The position numbers were made by a program, and so were the translations under genes. Below the pieces are notes generated by a model. That model had not been told where the DNA came from and made no database searches. It saw only the letters and a program-made list of their open reading frames with translations. DNA of 64,000 nt from Kitasatospora sp. NA04385 (GTDB lineage Bacteria > Actinomycetota > Actinomycetes > Streptomycetales > Streptomycetaceae), in NCBI RefSeq assembly GCF_013364235.1, contig NZ_CP054919.1:8275239-8339238 (forward strand), given 5' to 3'. Positions 1 through 6,877 of the stretch are shown one piece after another; the stretch's first letter is position 1; every line of letters begins with the position of its first letter.

Positions 1-783
1 ACGAGGTGGTGGACGCCGTCGACCAGGGCGATGAAGTCGCGCTCGCCCATGCTGCGGCGCTGACCCCTGCCCGCGGGGTGGGTGCGCAAGCGGTGGCACA
101 GCCTGGTGCGCGAGCCCGGCCGCATGGCGATCAGTCCCGCCACGGACAGGCATCCCGAGCGGTGACCGCTGACGGTCACGACCAGGGTGCGGCCTCGCCG
201 GCCCCAGGTACGTCCCCTGAGTGGCCGGCGGGTGAAGCCTGCCTCGTCCTCGAAACAGATGTAGCCCCCGCAGGCCGCCCGGGCGCTTTTACCTCCGCCC
301 AGGTCACCTCCTTCCAGGCGGTGACGGCCTGCTCGTCCCGCTCGGCCACCCGCCGCGCGGGACCTGCGGGCTGAAGCCGAGCCTGTGCATCAGCCGCGTC
401 GCCCCGGACACGCTGTAGGAAACGTGGAACTTCCGCCCGATCAGCGTGGTCACCCGCGAAGCGGTCCACACCTGGTCCTCCACCCAGCCGTATGCCGCCG
501 GACCCTGGTCCAGATACGCGGCGCGCTTGGCCGGACAGCGCGGCGACAGGCGGCACCGCGACCCGCCCGGACCGCGAGAGGCCAGAGCCTGCACGCCACC
601 GCCGCGCCACAACTGGTGCCACTGGTAGGCCGACTTCGAACTCACCCGCAGGCGCCGGGCCACCTCCGCCGGCTTGACCTCCTGCTCGAACAACTCGGCC
701 GCCTACACCCGCACCGACTCCCGACGCAGCCGTCCCGCGCCGGTCAGCCCGCCCCCATCCGCATACCTCACACACCACCGCAT
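1..783 (-). pseudogene. IS630-family transposase remnant, cut by window edge
   Basis: The reverse strand encodes an IS630-type transposase in pieces. A start at 783 gives MRWCVRYADGGG, followed by an in-frame TAG at 705-703. The helix-turn-helix part follows (EVARRLRVSSKSAYQW), with a frame change near 360 and another near 265-280. The DDE domain then continues with GYICFEDEAGF, which holds the first catalytic Asp region, and runs off the left edge. One nonsense codon plus two frameshifts make it non-functional as read. Just upstream, around 801-836, CTCGTCAG and CTGACGAG form an 8-bp inverted repeat that may belong to the element end. The family call rests on the recognisable wHTH and ICFEDEAG motifs. 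Confidence 0.8.
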
Positions 784-842
784 ACAGCTGCCGCAACGAG
801 CTCGTCAGCCGATTCGGGACATTTCACCCTGACGAGCCGAAG

Positions 843-1364
843 TCAGTAGCCAAGCGGCCGTCCATCGTTGAGGAAGCCCGGACGTCCGCTTTCCAGCGCC
901 TGCATTGCAGCACGGAACCGCGGCACAAGTCGTTCGCGGAGTAGTGTCTCTGCCGTCGCCGGACTGACCATGGCCACCTCGGTCAGCTCCGCATCATGCG
1001 GGTGTAGGGACTGCGCGTGTGAATCCGAGATCACCCCGCCATCGAGAATGAAGGCCAACTGGTCGTCCCAGGGACCATGCGGCGGCACCCACTCCACTAC
1101 GAGCAGGCCAAGAGGTGCGATGTCCAACCCAAGTTCTTCGCGCAGTTCGCGCCGCGCCGCGTCGTCGGGGGCTTCGTTGGCTTCCACCATCCCGCCAGGA
1201 AGGTCCCATCCGGGTTTGTAACCCGGGTTCACTACCAACACCATTCCGTCCGTGTTGCGGATGATCAGGTCCACCGCAACACGCTTCCGGGCTTGCTTGG
1301 CGTTGCCCTCGGCGAGATAGGCGTTCCACGCTTCTGGGTCATCGGGTGTTGGTGTGGTCCCCAC
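843..1364 (-). CDS. Nudix hydrolase
   Basis: This 173-aa protein should hydrolyse a nucleoside-diphosphate-linked substrate; the substrate cannot be told. The Nudix box GX5EX7REUXEEXGU is intact: GGMVEANEAPDDAARRELRE, then ELGLDI, at about residues 70-95. The GTG start at 1364 has an AAGGA ribosome site 8 bases upstream and overlaps the 3' end of the upstream regulator gene by 26 bases, which implies co-translation. A longer in-frame extension upstream is possible but lies entirely within the regulator gene. Pairing of a helix-turn-helix/TPR regulator with a Nudix gene suggests a regulatory or metabolite-cleaning role, which is inference only. Confidence 0.85.
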   Translation of the reverse strand: MGTTPTPDDPEAWNAYLAEGNAKQARKRVAVDLIIRNTDGMVLVVNPGYKPGWDLPGGMVEANEAPDDAARRELREELGLDIAPLGLLVVEWVPPHGPWDDQLAFILDGGVISDSHAQSLHPHDAELTEVAMVSPATAETLLRERLVPRFRAAMQALESGRPGFLNDGRPLGY

Positions 1365-2619
1365 TGCCGGATCCTTCCCTTGACGGCATGATGTCAGCCA
1401 GCAGCAGCGCACGGGTGCGGCGCGCCTGGTCGAAGTGCACCAGGTAGTCGCGGACCGACCCATGTGCCGCGTGTGGCTCTAGTGCATCACGGAAGCTGTC
1501 CAATTGGTGAACGACCCGAACGGACCCGAGAGTTGGACTGGTCGACAGCAGCTCGACTCCCACATGCAAGGCTTCTTCTAGCTCTCCGCGCTGAACGTAC
1601 ACCGTTGCGAGTGTAATTTTACTGAGGGCAAAGGACCGGGTACGACCGTGTTCCCGTAGACGCACCGCGCGTTCTGCGTGGTGTAGCGCATCGTCGTACC
1701 GGCCCAAGTCGGCGAACGTCAGTGCAGACTCGCTTGCCAGCGCAGCCTGATCAAAAGGGCTCAGCCATGGGTGCGTGTCGTCTGCTGCTGCCGCGAGTGC
1801 TTCGCGTGCTTGTTCCAGTGCTTGAGCAGCAGGACCTAGCCGTCCGAGCGTTGCAAGAGCACGGGCGTGCATGCTGTGAAGTCGAGCCGTGAGACTGGGC
1901 AGATGCGGCCCGCCATGCGCAAGCTGCATTCCCAACAGAGCCCAATGCGTTGCCTGTTGGGGATTGCCAGACTGTAGCGACAGGTGACTGCTGCTGGCAG
2001 CTACGTGCGCTGCGAAAGCTGTATCGCCCGAGGCCTGTGCGAGAGGGAGCGCTGTTGCAAAGTGCCGTGCCGCCAGGTGGTCCTGGCCGGAGTCGTGAGC
2101 CATCCAGCCTGCCATCTCGGTCAACGCCGCTGCGGCGCCGAACACCGCGGGACCGCTACCGCTTAGCAGCCGAGGGGCAACGCTGTCAGACAGATGCCGG
2201 ACAACAGCACTGTACAGCCGACCACCCCCGCTAGCGCGGTCGGCTAAACGGAACGCATCCATGGCCGCCAGGTCGTCTGTATCGGCTAGAACTTCTGGCA
2301 TCGGTGTCGCGCGCGGGGGTTGGGCGACCGGCTCCCACGGACGTGCAGCGAGGCCCAGCAGCGCACCTGGGATCCCGAAGGCATCGGCAAGCTGCTCGAA
2401 CATCGACAGCTTCTCGACGCGGACTTTGCCCTTGACGTAGTCGTACAGGCGACCCTGCGAGATATTCGCAGCAGCAGCGAGACGACGTGTGCTGATACCC
2501 CGCTTGTTCAGCAGCTCGAACAAAGCGCCTATGTCGCGCGCCCGCAGGATGGCGCGCATTCGTTCGTCGCCGAGTAGACCCGCCACCACATCGCGCGGGT
2601 CCGGTTGCTGGTGGTCCAC
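1339..2619 (-). CDS. XRE-type helix-turn-helix regulator with TPR region
   Basis: Cytoplasmic DNA-binding protein of 426 aa. Residues about 25-90 form a Cro/C1-type helix-turn-helix (RRLAAAANISQGRLYDYVKG). The C-terminal 250 residues are alanine-rich helical repeats resembling TPRs. I chose GTG at 2619, preceded by GGGGAGC; an ATG at 2697 in the same frame would add 26 residues and run through the palindrome at 2673-2689, which makes it less likely. The gene is transcribed divergently from the small-protein/methyltransferase operon beginning at 2776 and is co-translated with the Nudix gene downstream. The layout suggests it autoregulates and controls the divergent operon. Signal and ligand are unknown. 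Confidence 0.85.
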   Translation of the reverse strand: MDHQQPDPRDVVAGLLGDERMRAILRARDIGALFELLNKRGISTRRLAAAANISQGRLYDYVKGKVRVEKLSMFEQLADAFGIPGALLGLAARPWEPVAQPPRATPMPEVLADTDDLAAMDAFRLADRASGGGRLYSAVVRHLSDSVAPRLLSGSGPAVFGAAAALTEMAGWMAHDSGQDHLAARHFATALPLAQASGDTAFAAHVAASSSHLSLQSGNPQQATHWALLGMQLAHGGPHLPSLTARLHSMHARALATLGRLGPAAQALEQAREALAAAADDTHPWLSPFDQAALASESALTFADLGRYDDALHHAERAVRLREHGRTRSFALSKITLATVYVQRGELEEALHVGVELLSTSPTLGSVRVVHQLDSFRDALEPHAAHGSVRDYLVHFDQARRTRALLLADIMPSREGSGSGDHTNTR

Positions 2620-2672
2620 CGCTTCGCTCCCCGAAGAATGAACCCCGATCGTACGCCCACACCTAGTCGCCA

Positions 2673-2689
2673 GACTCCAACTTGGAGTC
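2673..2689. promoter_or_regulatory. 17-bp palindromic operator candidate
   Basis: GACTCCAACTTGGAGTC is a perfect 8+1+8 palindrome, followed at 2698-2704 by a further partial half-site (GGAGTC). It lies in the 156-base gap between the divergent regulator (start 2619) and the operon starting at 2776. It is the only strong symmetric site seen in the gap. Binding by the adjacent regulator is inference. Confidence 0.6.
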
Positions 2690-2775
2690 ACCACCATGGA
2701 GTCTCCCGCCCTCCCAGACCCGTCGTTGAATCACTACGACAGGCAAGCCACTGATCACCAGTCGGGAGGCACCAC

Positions 2776-2961
2776 GTGATCTACTCGCCCGAACAGTTCC
2801 GCCAACAGGGGCGGTCCACCGCGCAGGACGTTGGCCGCAACCCGCTGGACGACTACGACCCGGAGGTGAATCAGCGGGTCGGAGCCGGACGCCCGGTCGG
2901 CTGGGGCGCGTGCAGGTGCCCCCGCCCGAAGTGCCCGCACCGCCCGGAGGCTGCGGCGTGA
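2776..2961 (+). CDS. Small hypothetical protein, first gene of the methyltransferase operon
   Basis: A 61-aa soluble protein of unknown function. The GTG start is well supported by GGGAGG seven bases upstream. The C-terminus is rich in Cys, Pro and Arg (CRCPRPKCPHRPE), which could be a small metal-binding tail. Its stop codon overlaps the GTG of the next gene (GTGA), showing translational coupling. Nothing in the sequence assigns a function. It is the first gene after the palindrome and so probably responds to the divergent regulator. Confidence 0.65.
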   Translation: MIYSPEQFRQQGRSTAQDVGRNPLDDYDPEVNQRVGAGRPVGWGACRCPRPKCPHRPEAAA

Positions 2962-3227
2962 CGGGCTCCGTTCCCGCGCGCCCCGGGGTCCTGGCGAAGC
3001 TGGTCCCGGACACCCGCAGCGACGTCCAATCGCCGGCCTACACCCTGGTGTGCCAAAGCGAGTCCGAGGACGGCATCCGGTGCGGTGATGTCTCCGTCGA
3101 CTTCAACGACCTTGAGCAGGTGCAGGGTTGGGTGTGCGTGCACATGATGCGCTACCCGGACCACCGGTCGTTCCGCATGATCGCGGACGTGCCGATGGTG
3201 GCGGTTCCGGAGGTGGAACCCGAATGA
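2958..3227 (+). CDS. Small hypothetical protein with Cys pair (possibly DUF7848-like)
   Basis: An 89-aa protein beginning at a GTG that overlaps the previous stop by GTGA. Two cysteines (LVCQSESEDGIRCGD) and a later H-x(6)-H-R-S-F-R pattern resemble small Streptomyces proteins grouped as DUF7848, but this similarity is from memory and weak. There is no signal peptide or membrane segment. The stop overlaps the ATG of the next gene (ATGA), so the first three genes are translationally coupled. Function unknown. Confidence 0.65.
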   Translation: MTGSVPARPGVLAKLVPDTRSDVQSPAYTLVCQSESEDGIRCGDVSVDFNDLEQVQGWVCVHMMRYPDHRSFRMIADVPMVAVPEVEPE

Positions 3228-3700
3228 CCAAAGTGACGTTGGCGACGGGCGTGCTGGTGCTCGGGGTATGCGTCGTGCCCGGGGGTGCACTGCTCGGGTT
3301 CGCGCTGTCGATGCCCAACGAGTGGCCCCGATGGCTGGTCGCGCCCCTCGCCCTGGCGCTCGCCCTGATCGGCGCGTCGTCCGGCCCGGACTGGATCGAA
3401 GCGTGGCAGCGCCGACGGCACGCGGCGGCGCGGGTCCGGCACGCACTCCGCAGCGGCGGGGAGGTGGTGCGGGTGGAGTACGCCCGCGCCGAGGGTTTCC
3501 TGCTGGAGATCGAGGGCACGGCGGACGACCACTACGTCCCCGAGGACGATGCCGTAAAGCTCACCCGGCAGTGTGCCGAGGACGCCGCGCGCAAGTCGCT
3601 GGGCATCCCCGCGAACGTGCCGGTGAAGCTGGTCATTTCGTCGACTGACGCATGGCTGCTGGAGGAAGCGCGCGGCACCGTCGTGCCGGTCGAGGACTGA
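3224..3700 (+). CDS. Two-helix membrane protein
   Basis: A 158-aa protein. The first 50 residues contain two hydrophobic helices (LATGVLVLGVCVVPGGALLG and WLVAPLALALALIGA) joined by a short loop. A soluble domain of about 100 residues follows, starting with an Arg/His-rich juxtamembrane stretch. I prefer ATG 3224, which overlaps the previous stop, over an upstream GTG at 3128. No family is recognised. Its place between the small Cys-containing proteins and the peptide genes would suit a membrane component of the same system, for example export or immunity, but this is inference. Confidence 0.65.
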   Translation: MTKVTLATGVLVLGVCVVPGGALLGFALSMPNEWPRWLVAPLALALALIGASSGPDWIEAWQRRRHAAARVRHALRSGGEVVRVEYARAEGFLLEIEGTADDHYVPEDDAVKLTRQCAEDAARKSLGIPANVPVKLVISSTDAWLLEEARGTVVPVED

Positions 3701-3710
3701 CCCCTGACCT

Positions 3711-3828
3711 TCCGGAGCGACTTCCCGCGCTCCGGAGCCCCCCGCCGGTTCAATCCCGGCGGGAAGGGTGCGCCCGACGGGGCGTGCCAGGGTGCCCCGG
3801 TCCGTCGTCGGAGGGGGCCGGGGCACCC
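3711..3828 (+). other. Three consecutive perfect stem-loops in the operon gap
   Basis: The 175-base gap after the membrane gene holds three strong hairpins: TCCGGAGCG/CGCTCCGGA (3711-3719 with 3728-3736), CCCGCCGG/CCGGCGGG (3741-3748 with 3756-3763), and GGGTGCCCCGG/CCGGGGCACCC (3790-3800 with 3818-3828). The last is followed by a pyrimidine-rich CTCTTTCTGTCCCTC run. They may form a partial terminator or attenuator that sets expression of the downstream peptides differently from the upstream genes. All arms are perfectly paired. Confidence 0.55.
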
Positions 3829-3875
3829 GCACCCTCTTTCTGTCCCTCGTGCAAAGACCCCGAAAGGCATGGACT

Positions 3876-4085
3876 GTGATCAGCGTTCGCCGGCTCCGGC
3901 TCCGGAGCCGACGCCTGTTTCTGTTGCGCCGGACCACGTGGTGCTTCTGGCGCCTCCGTCTCAAGTCCGCGTTGACCCCGCGCCGTATCCGCGACAGGCA
4001 GACCGAAGCCGGGGTGCAGCGCATCCTGTCCGACCCGCGCTATGCGGACGCCCTCGCCAAGCTCGGGTGCCGCCCGGACACCTAG
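3876..4085 (+). CDS. Small Arg-rich hypothetical protein
   Basis: Possible 69-aa protein from GTG 3876, with an AAAGG ribosome site about ten bases upstream. The N-terminal half is strongly basic (RRLRLRSRRLFLLRR), and the C-terminal half reads like a folded helix (GVQRILSDPRYADALAKLGC). No family is recognised. An overlapping reading frame from 3869 looks like a Pro-rich shadow. Position and orientation fit the operon, but with no homologue in mind I regard the gene as only probable. Confidence 0.45.
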   Translation: MISVRRLRLRSRRLFLLRRTTWCFWRLRLKSALTPRRIRDRQTEAGVQRILSDPRYADALAKLGCRPDT

Positions 4086-4197
4086 AAACTTCCGTTCCGG
4101 TGGACGGGGAAACTCTTCCCCTCCGGAGCGGCGCACCACCGCACACCCCGGACGTCGATCGGCATCCGGGTCCGCATCGAGGCAAGGAAGGGCAGGA

Positions 4198-4281
4198 ATG
4201 AGCACTCCTGTGCCCGGTCCCAGCCATCCGCCTGTCCCCGGCCCCATGCCGCCGGGCAGCAGCACCACCGTGGCGACGTAA
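4198..4281 (+). CDS. 27-aa Pro-rich peptide
   Basis: A short open frame with an unusually good ribosome site (GGAAGGGCAGGA directly before ATG 4198). It encodes a Pro/Ser/Thr-rich peptide starting MSTPVPGPSHPPVPGP and ending SSTTVAT. It contains no Asp or Asn, so it is not an obvious substrate for the methyltransferase downstream. It ends 33 bases before the next small gene. It could be a second precursor-like peptide, a leader peptide, or an untranslated coincidence. Confidence 0.4.
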   Translation: MSTPVPGPSHPPVPGPMPPGSSTTVAT

Positions 4282-4314
4282 CCAGCACCACGTCAACCAG
4301 AAGGAGAGTCACCC

Positions 4315-4467
4315 ATGGGTTGGGGAACCGGCAAGGGCGGAAGCAGCGGCGGCGGATCGGGAGGCAACGACGGGGGCGGTGGCCGGCACGGGGGTAAGAA
4401 GGACCCCGGCACGTCCGCCCCGAACCCCGACAGCCAGAAGAGCAAGCCGGAGCCTAAGCACAAGTGA
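4315..4467 (+). CDS. 50-aa Gly-rich peptide, candidate RiPP precursor
   Basis: ATG 4315 follows AAGGAGAG closely. The peptide begins MGWGTGKGGSSGGGSGGNDG and has a Gly/Ser-rich first half with one Asn-Asp-Gly-Gly site (N18-D19-G20), then a Lys/Pro-rich tail (ending KSKPEPKHK). Its stop overlaps the GTG start of the methyltransferase (GTGA), the tightest possible linkage. Asp-Gly is the sequence most prone to succinimide/aspartimide formation, and PIMT-like enzymes in known RiPP pathways methylate such Asp residues. I therefore infer that this is the modified substrate. It could instead be a disordered accessory protein. Confidence 0.6.
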   Translation: MGWGTGKGGSSGGGSGGNDGGGGRHGGKKDPGTSAPNPDSQKSKPEPKHK

Positions 4468-5663
4468 CGAACGAACAGCACAACGAGTCGGAGCAGGCCG
4501 CCGCGCGCAGTCTGCTCCGCTCCATCGCTACGGATCTCGGCCACCCGGTGGCCCCCGAATGGGTGGCGGCGGTCGAGTCGGTGCCCCGAAAGTTGTTCCT
4601 CCCAGATCTGATCTGGCTGGAGAACGGGAGCGGCGGCTACACGCTCTGCAACCGGAAGACGGACCCGGACCGCTGGAACGCTGCGGCCTACGCCAACGCC
4701 TCCATGGTGACGCAGGTCAACGACGGGAAGGACCCCGGCGACGACCCGTGGCCGTCGTCGTCCGCTTCCGCCCCCGCGATCGTCTTCCGCATGCTGGAGA
4801 TGCTCGACCTCCACGACGGCGCGAACGTGCTGGAGATCGGGACCGGCACCGGGCTGACGGCCGCGTACATGAGCCACCGGCTCGGCTCCGAGAACGTGGT
4901 AACCGTCGAAGTCGACCCCGAAGTCACCGTGCTTGCCCGCGGCAGTCTGGCGCGGGCCGGGTTCCACCCGGAAGTGGTCTGCGGGGACGGCACGCGCGGG
5001 TGGGGCCTGCGGGCTCCGTACGATCGGGTGTCGGTGACCTGCGCCCTGCGGAGCGTCCCGGCCGCGCTGATCGAACAGACCAAGCGCGGAGGGAAGATCC
5101 TCACCCCCTGGGACAACCCGTGGGTCTGCTGGGGCCTACTGCTGCTGACCGTCACCGGGGGCGGCCACGCGGAGGGTCGGTTCAGCCCGTACAGCGCCTT
5201 CATGCTCGCCCGCAACCAGCGGACGGATCTGCGGATCTACCGGGACGTGGTGCGCGACGAGCACGTACCCGAGGAGTCGCGTACCGACCTGCCCGCCCAC
5301 GACATCGCTTCGGACGGGTGGGAGTTGGCGTTCACCCTCGGGGTGCTGCTCGGCGACGTGTGGAAGGCGTGGGACAACGACCCGGACGTCGACGGGGTCG
5401 CCCGCCGACTCTGGCTCGCCACCACGGATGCGACGTCGTGGGCGGCCGTGGACTGGGCGGGTGAGGGGCCGGACGGGTTCACCGTGTGGCAGTACGGCGA
5501 ACGGCGCCTGTGGGACGAGGTGGCCGAGGGGTACACCTGGTGGCACGCCCAAGGGGAACCGGGGCCGGAGCGCTTCGGGCTGACCGTCACCCCGGACGGC
5601 ACGCATCGGTTCTGGCTCGACCGCCCGGAGAACACCGTTCGAATTCGGAGCGAGCTGGGCTAG
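4464..5663 (+). CDS. PIMT-like protein O-methyltransferase with C-terminal extension
   Basis: A 399-aa SAM-dependent methyltransferase. Motif I is VLEIGTGTG (residues about 122-130), followed by VVTVEVDP (motif II region) and VVCGDGTRGW, as in protein-L-isoaspartate O-methyltransferases. The N-terminal region (VPRKLFLPD and ASAPAIVFRMLEML) also matches that fold. Housekeeping PIMTs are about 210 aa; the additional roughly 180 C-terminal residues and the Asp-Gly peptide upstream fit the divergent PIMT homologues of RiPP loci that form aspartimides (imiditides, some graspetides and lasso peptides). No ATP-grasp or lasso cyclase gene is nearby. It might also belong to the FxLD or ATP-grasp-associated methyltransferase families. 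The enzyme class is secure; the RiPP role is inferred. Confidence 0.8.
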   Translation: MTNEQHNESEQAAARSLLRSIATDLGHPVAPEWVAAVESVPRKLFLPDLIWLENGSGGYTLCNRKTDPDRWNAAAYANASMVTQVNDGKDPGDDPWPSSSASAPAIVFRMLEMLDLHDGANVLEIGTGTGLTAAYMSHRLGSENVVTVEVDPEVTVLARGSLARAGFHPEVVCGDGTRGWGLRAPYDRVSVTCALRSVPAALIEQTKRGGKILTPWDNPWVCWGLLLLTVTGGGHAEGRFSPYSAFMLARNQRTDLRIYRDVVRDEHVPEESRTDLPAHDIASDGWELAFTLGVLLGDVWKAWDNDPDVDGVARRLWLATTDATSWAAVDWAGEGPDGFTVWQYGERRLWDEVAEGYTWWHAQGEPGPERFGLTVTPDGTHRFWLDRPENTVRIRSELG

Positions 5664-5787
5664 GCCGTACCTACCGGATATCGCGGGGGTCCGACCCGCT
5701 TCCCTGGTGCGACAAGTCGGGGATGCGGTACCGGGCTCTGGAGTGCTGGGCGGTGCCGCCCGCGAAGTAGCCGCAGCAGACAGCAGA

Positions 5788-5827
5788 ACGCCCCGTTCGG
5801 CCAAGTGCCGGGCGGGGCTTCGTCTTT
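5788..5827 (+). terminator. Rho-independent-like terminator after the methyltransferase operon
   Basis: GCCCCG (5790-5795) pairs with CGGGGC (5813-5818) around a 17-base loop and is followed by TTCGTCTTT. It lies 125 bases after the methyltransferase stop; bases 5664-5787 hold no recognisable gene. Confidence 0.6.
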
Positions 5828-5848
5828 GGTGCGTGACCTGCGGTAGTC

Positions 5849-6136
5849 TCAGAACTGGTAGTCAAGTGTGTTGGGGTCGAGCAGGGTCACCCAGTGCTGC
5901 TCGTCCTGCACGGTGTCGGCGCGCCGGGCGCCGAGGGACAGCAGCCGGGAGACCTCGGCCTCCTGGCCGTCGGGGTGGAGCCGGTTCTTCGCGGTCTTGC
6001 CCTCGGGGACGGGCACGAAGAGCAGCCCCGGCAGCCGGGCCGGCTCGGGCCGGATCTCGACGATCTCCTCGGTCTCGTCGACCACCACCCGGCCGAGGGC
6101 CTCGGCCCACCAGTGCCCGCGATCTGCTCGTGGCAT
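5849..6136 (-). pseudogene. Truncated glyoxalase-like (VOC) protein
   Basis: The 95-aa frame matches the C-terminal two thirds of a small glyoxalase/bleomycin-resistance-type (VOC) protein: WWAEALG, then EIRPEP, LPGLLFVPVPEGKTAKNRLH and LLSLGARRAD. The usual N-terminal beta strand with its first metal ligand is missing, and the end LLDPNTLDYQF departs from the common LADPEGNEF. Either the gene lost its 5' end or the fold has drifted. ATG 6136 has no convincing ribosome site. It is treated as a remnant and is convergent with the methyltransferase operon. Confidence 0.6.
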
Positions 6137-6204
6137 GGTCGGCCCGTGCGGGGGCAGCCGAGGTTCCGCAAGGCGATCGACGCACGCGGACAGAGGAGGC
6201 AGCT

Positions 6205-6555
6205 GTGACCAGCGGACTGTGGGGCTACCAGGAGGCCGAGGGGTACGCCGCGGGATCGGACCTGACCGGCTACCGGGTCGAGGCGACCGACGGCCACATC
6301 GGCAAGGTCGACAAGCACACCGAGGACGTGGACGCCGCCTACATCGTGGTCGACACCGGCCCGTGGATCTTCGGTCGCGAGGTGCTGCTCCCGGCGGGCA
6401 CCATCACCCGGGTCGACCACGACGAGCAGACGGTGTTCGTGGACCGCTCCAAGGACGAGGTCAAGAACTCGCCCGCCCGCGACGCGGGCCACCACACCGA
6501 CGACCCCGCCTACCGGGACCAGCTCGGCGGCTACTACAGCGGCGGCACGATCTGA
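6205..6555 (+). CDS. PRC-barrel domain protein
   Basis: A 116-aa soluble protein starting at GTG 6205 behind GAGGAGG. Residues about 15-85 match the PRC-barrel fold (LTGYRVEATDGHIGKVDKHT, then YIVVDTGPWIFGREVLLPAG), as found in the RimM C-terminus and in many short stress-associated actinobacterial proteins. The tail is polar and Asp/His-rich (DAGHHTDDPAYRDQLGGYY). The usual biochemical role of such proteins is not known. It is a single gene followed by its own terminator. Confidence 0.85.
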   Translation: MTSGLWGYQEAEGYAAGSDLTGYRVEATDGHIGKVDKHTEDVDAAYIVVDTGPWIFGREVLLPAGTITRVDHDEQTVFVDRSKDEVKNSPARDAGHHTDDPAYRDQLGGYYSGGTI

Positions 6556-6569
6556 CCCACCCCTTGCCG

Positions 6570-6594
6570 GGCCCCGCGCCGTTCGCGCGGGGCC
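6570..6594 (+). terminator. Strong hairpin terminator
   Basis: GGCCCCGCGC (6570-6579) and GCGCGGGGCC (6585-6594) form a perfect 10-bp stem with a 5-base loop, 15 bases after the PRC-barrel stop. The rest of the gap to 6877 contains no gene or site I can support. Confidence 0.75.
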
Positions 6595-6877
6595 TCGCGC
6601 TGCTCCGGCGCCGCCCGCGCGGCCGGAAGACCGGCCCGTCGCGAGCCCGGATGCGTACGGCGGGGGGCTCGGCCTCAGGGGGGAGTCGGCCGAGCCCTTA
6701 CCCGCCGCACCCGACGCCTGCCCCGGGATCCCGACTTCATGCCCCGCCCGAACGACAGCGGATTCGAGCGGACCCACTTCGCCCGGGTCGGCACCCCGGC
6801 AGCGCCCCCGGGCCCGGCCCGGCCGCCCGCCGGAGGCGCCTTTGCGCCGACCCTGCCCACGACGCCGACCCCGCTGA

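Noticed and set aside
3744..3768. A tRNA-like T arm (GCCGG TTCAATC CCGGC) suggesting a tRNA gene or attachment site
   Set aside because: A matching 5' acceptor, D arm and anticodon arm cannot be placed within 72-76 bases; it is better explained as the second of three plain hairpins.
4198..4281. The 27-aa Pro-rich peptide as the methyltransferase substrate
   Set aside because: It has no Asp or Asn, so it cannot be methylated at an aspartate; the 50-aa peptide downstream is the better candidate.
5664..5787. Possible small RNA or tRNA remnant after the methyltransferase gene
   Set aside because: No cloverleaf or conserved structure could be built; only the terminator beyond it is convincing.
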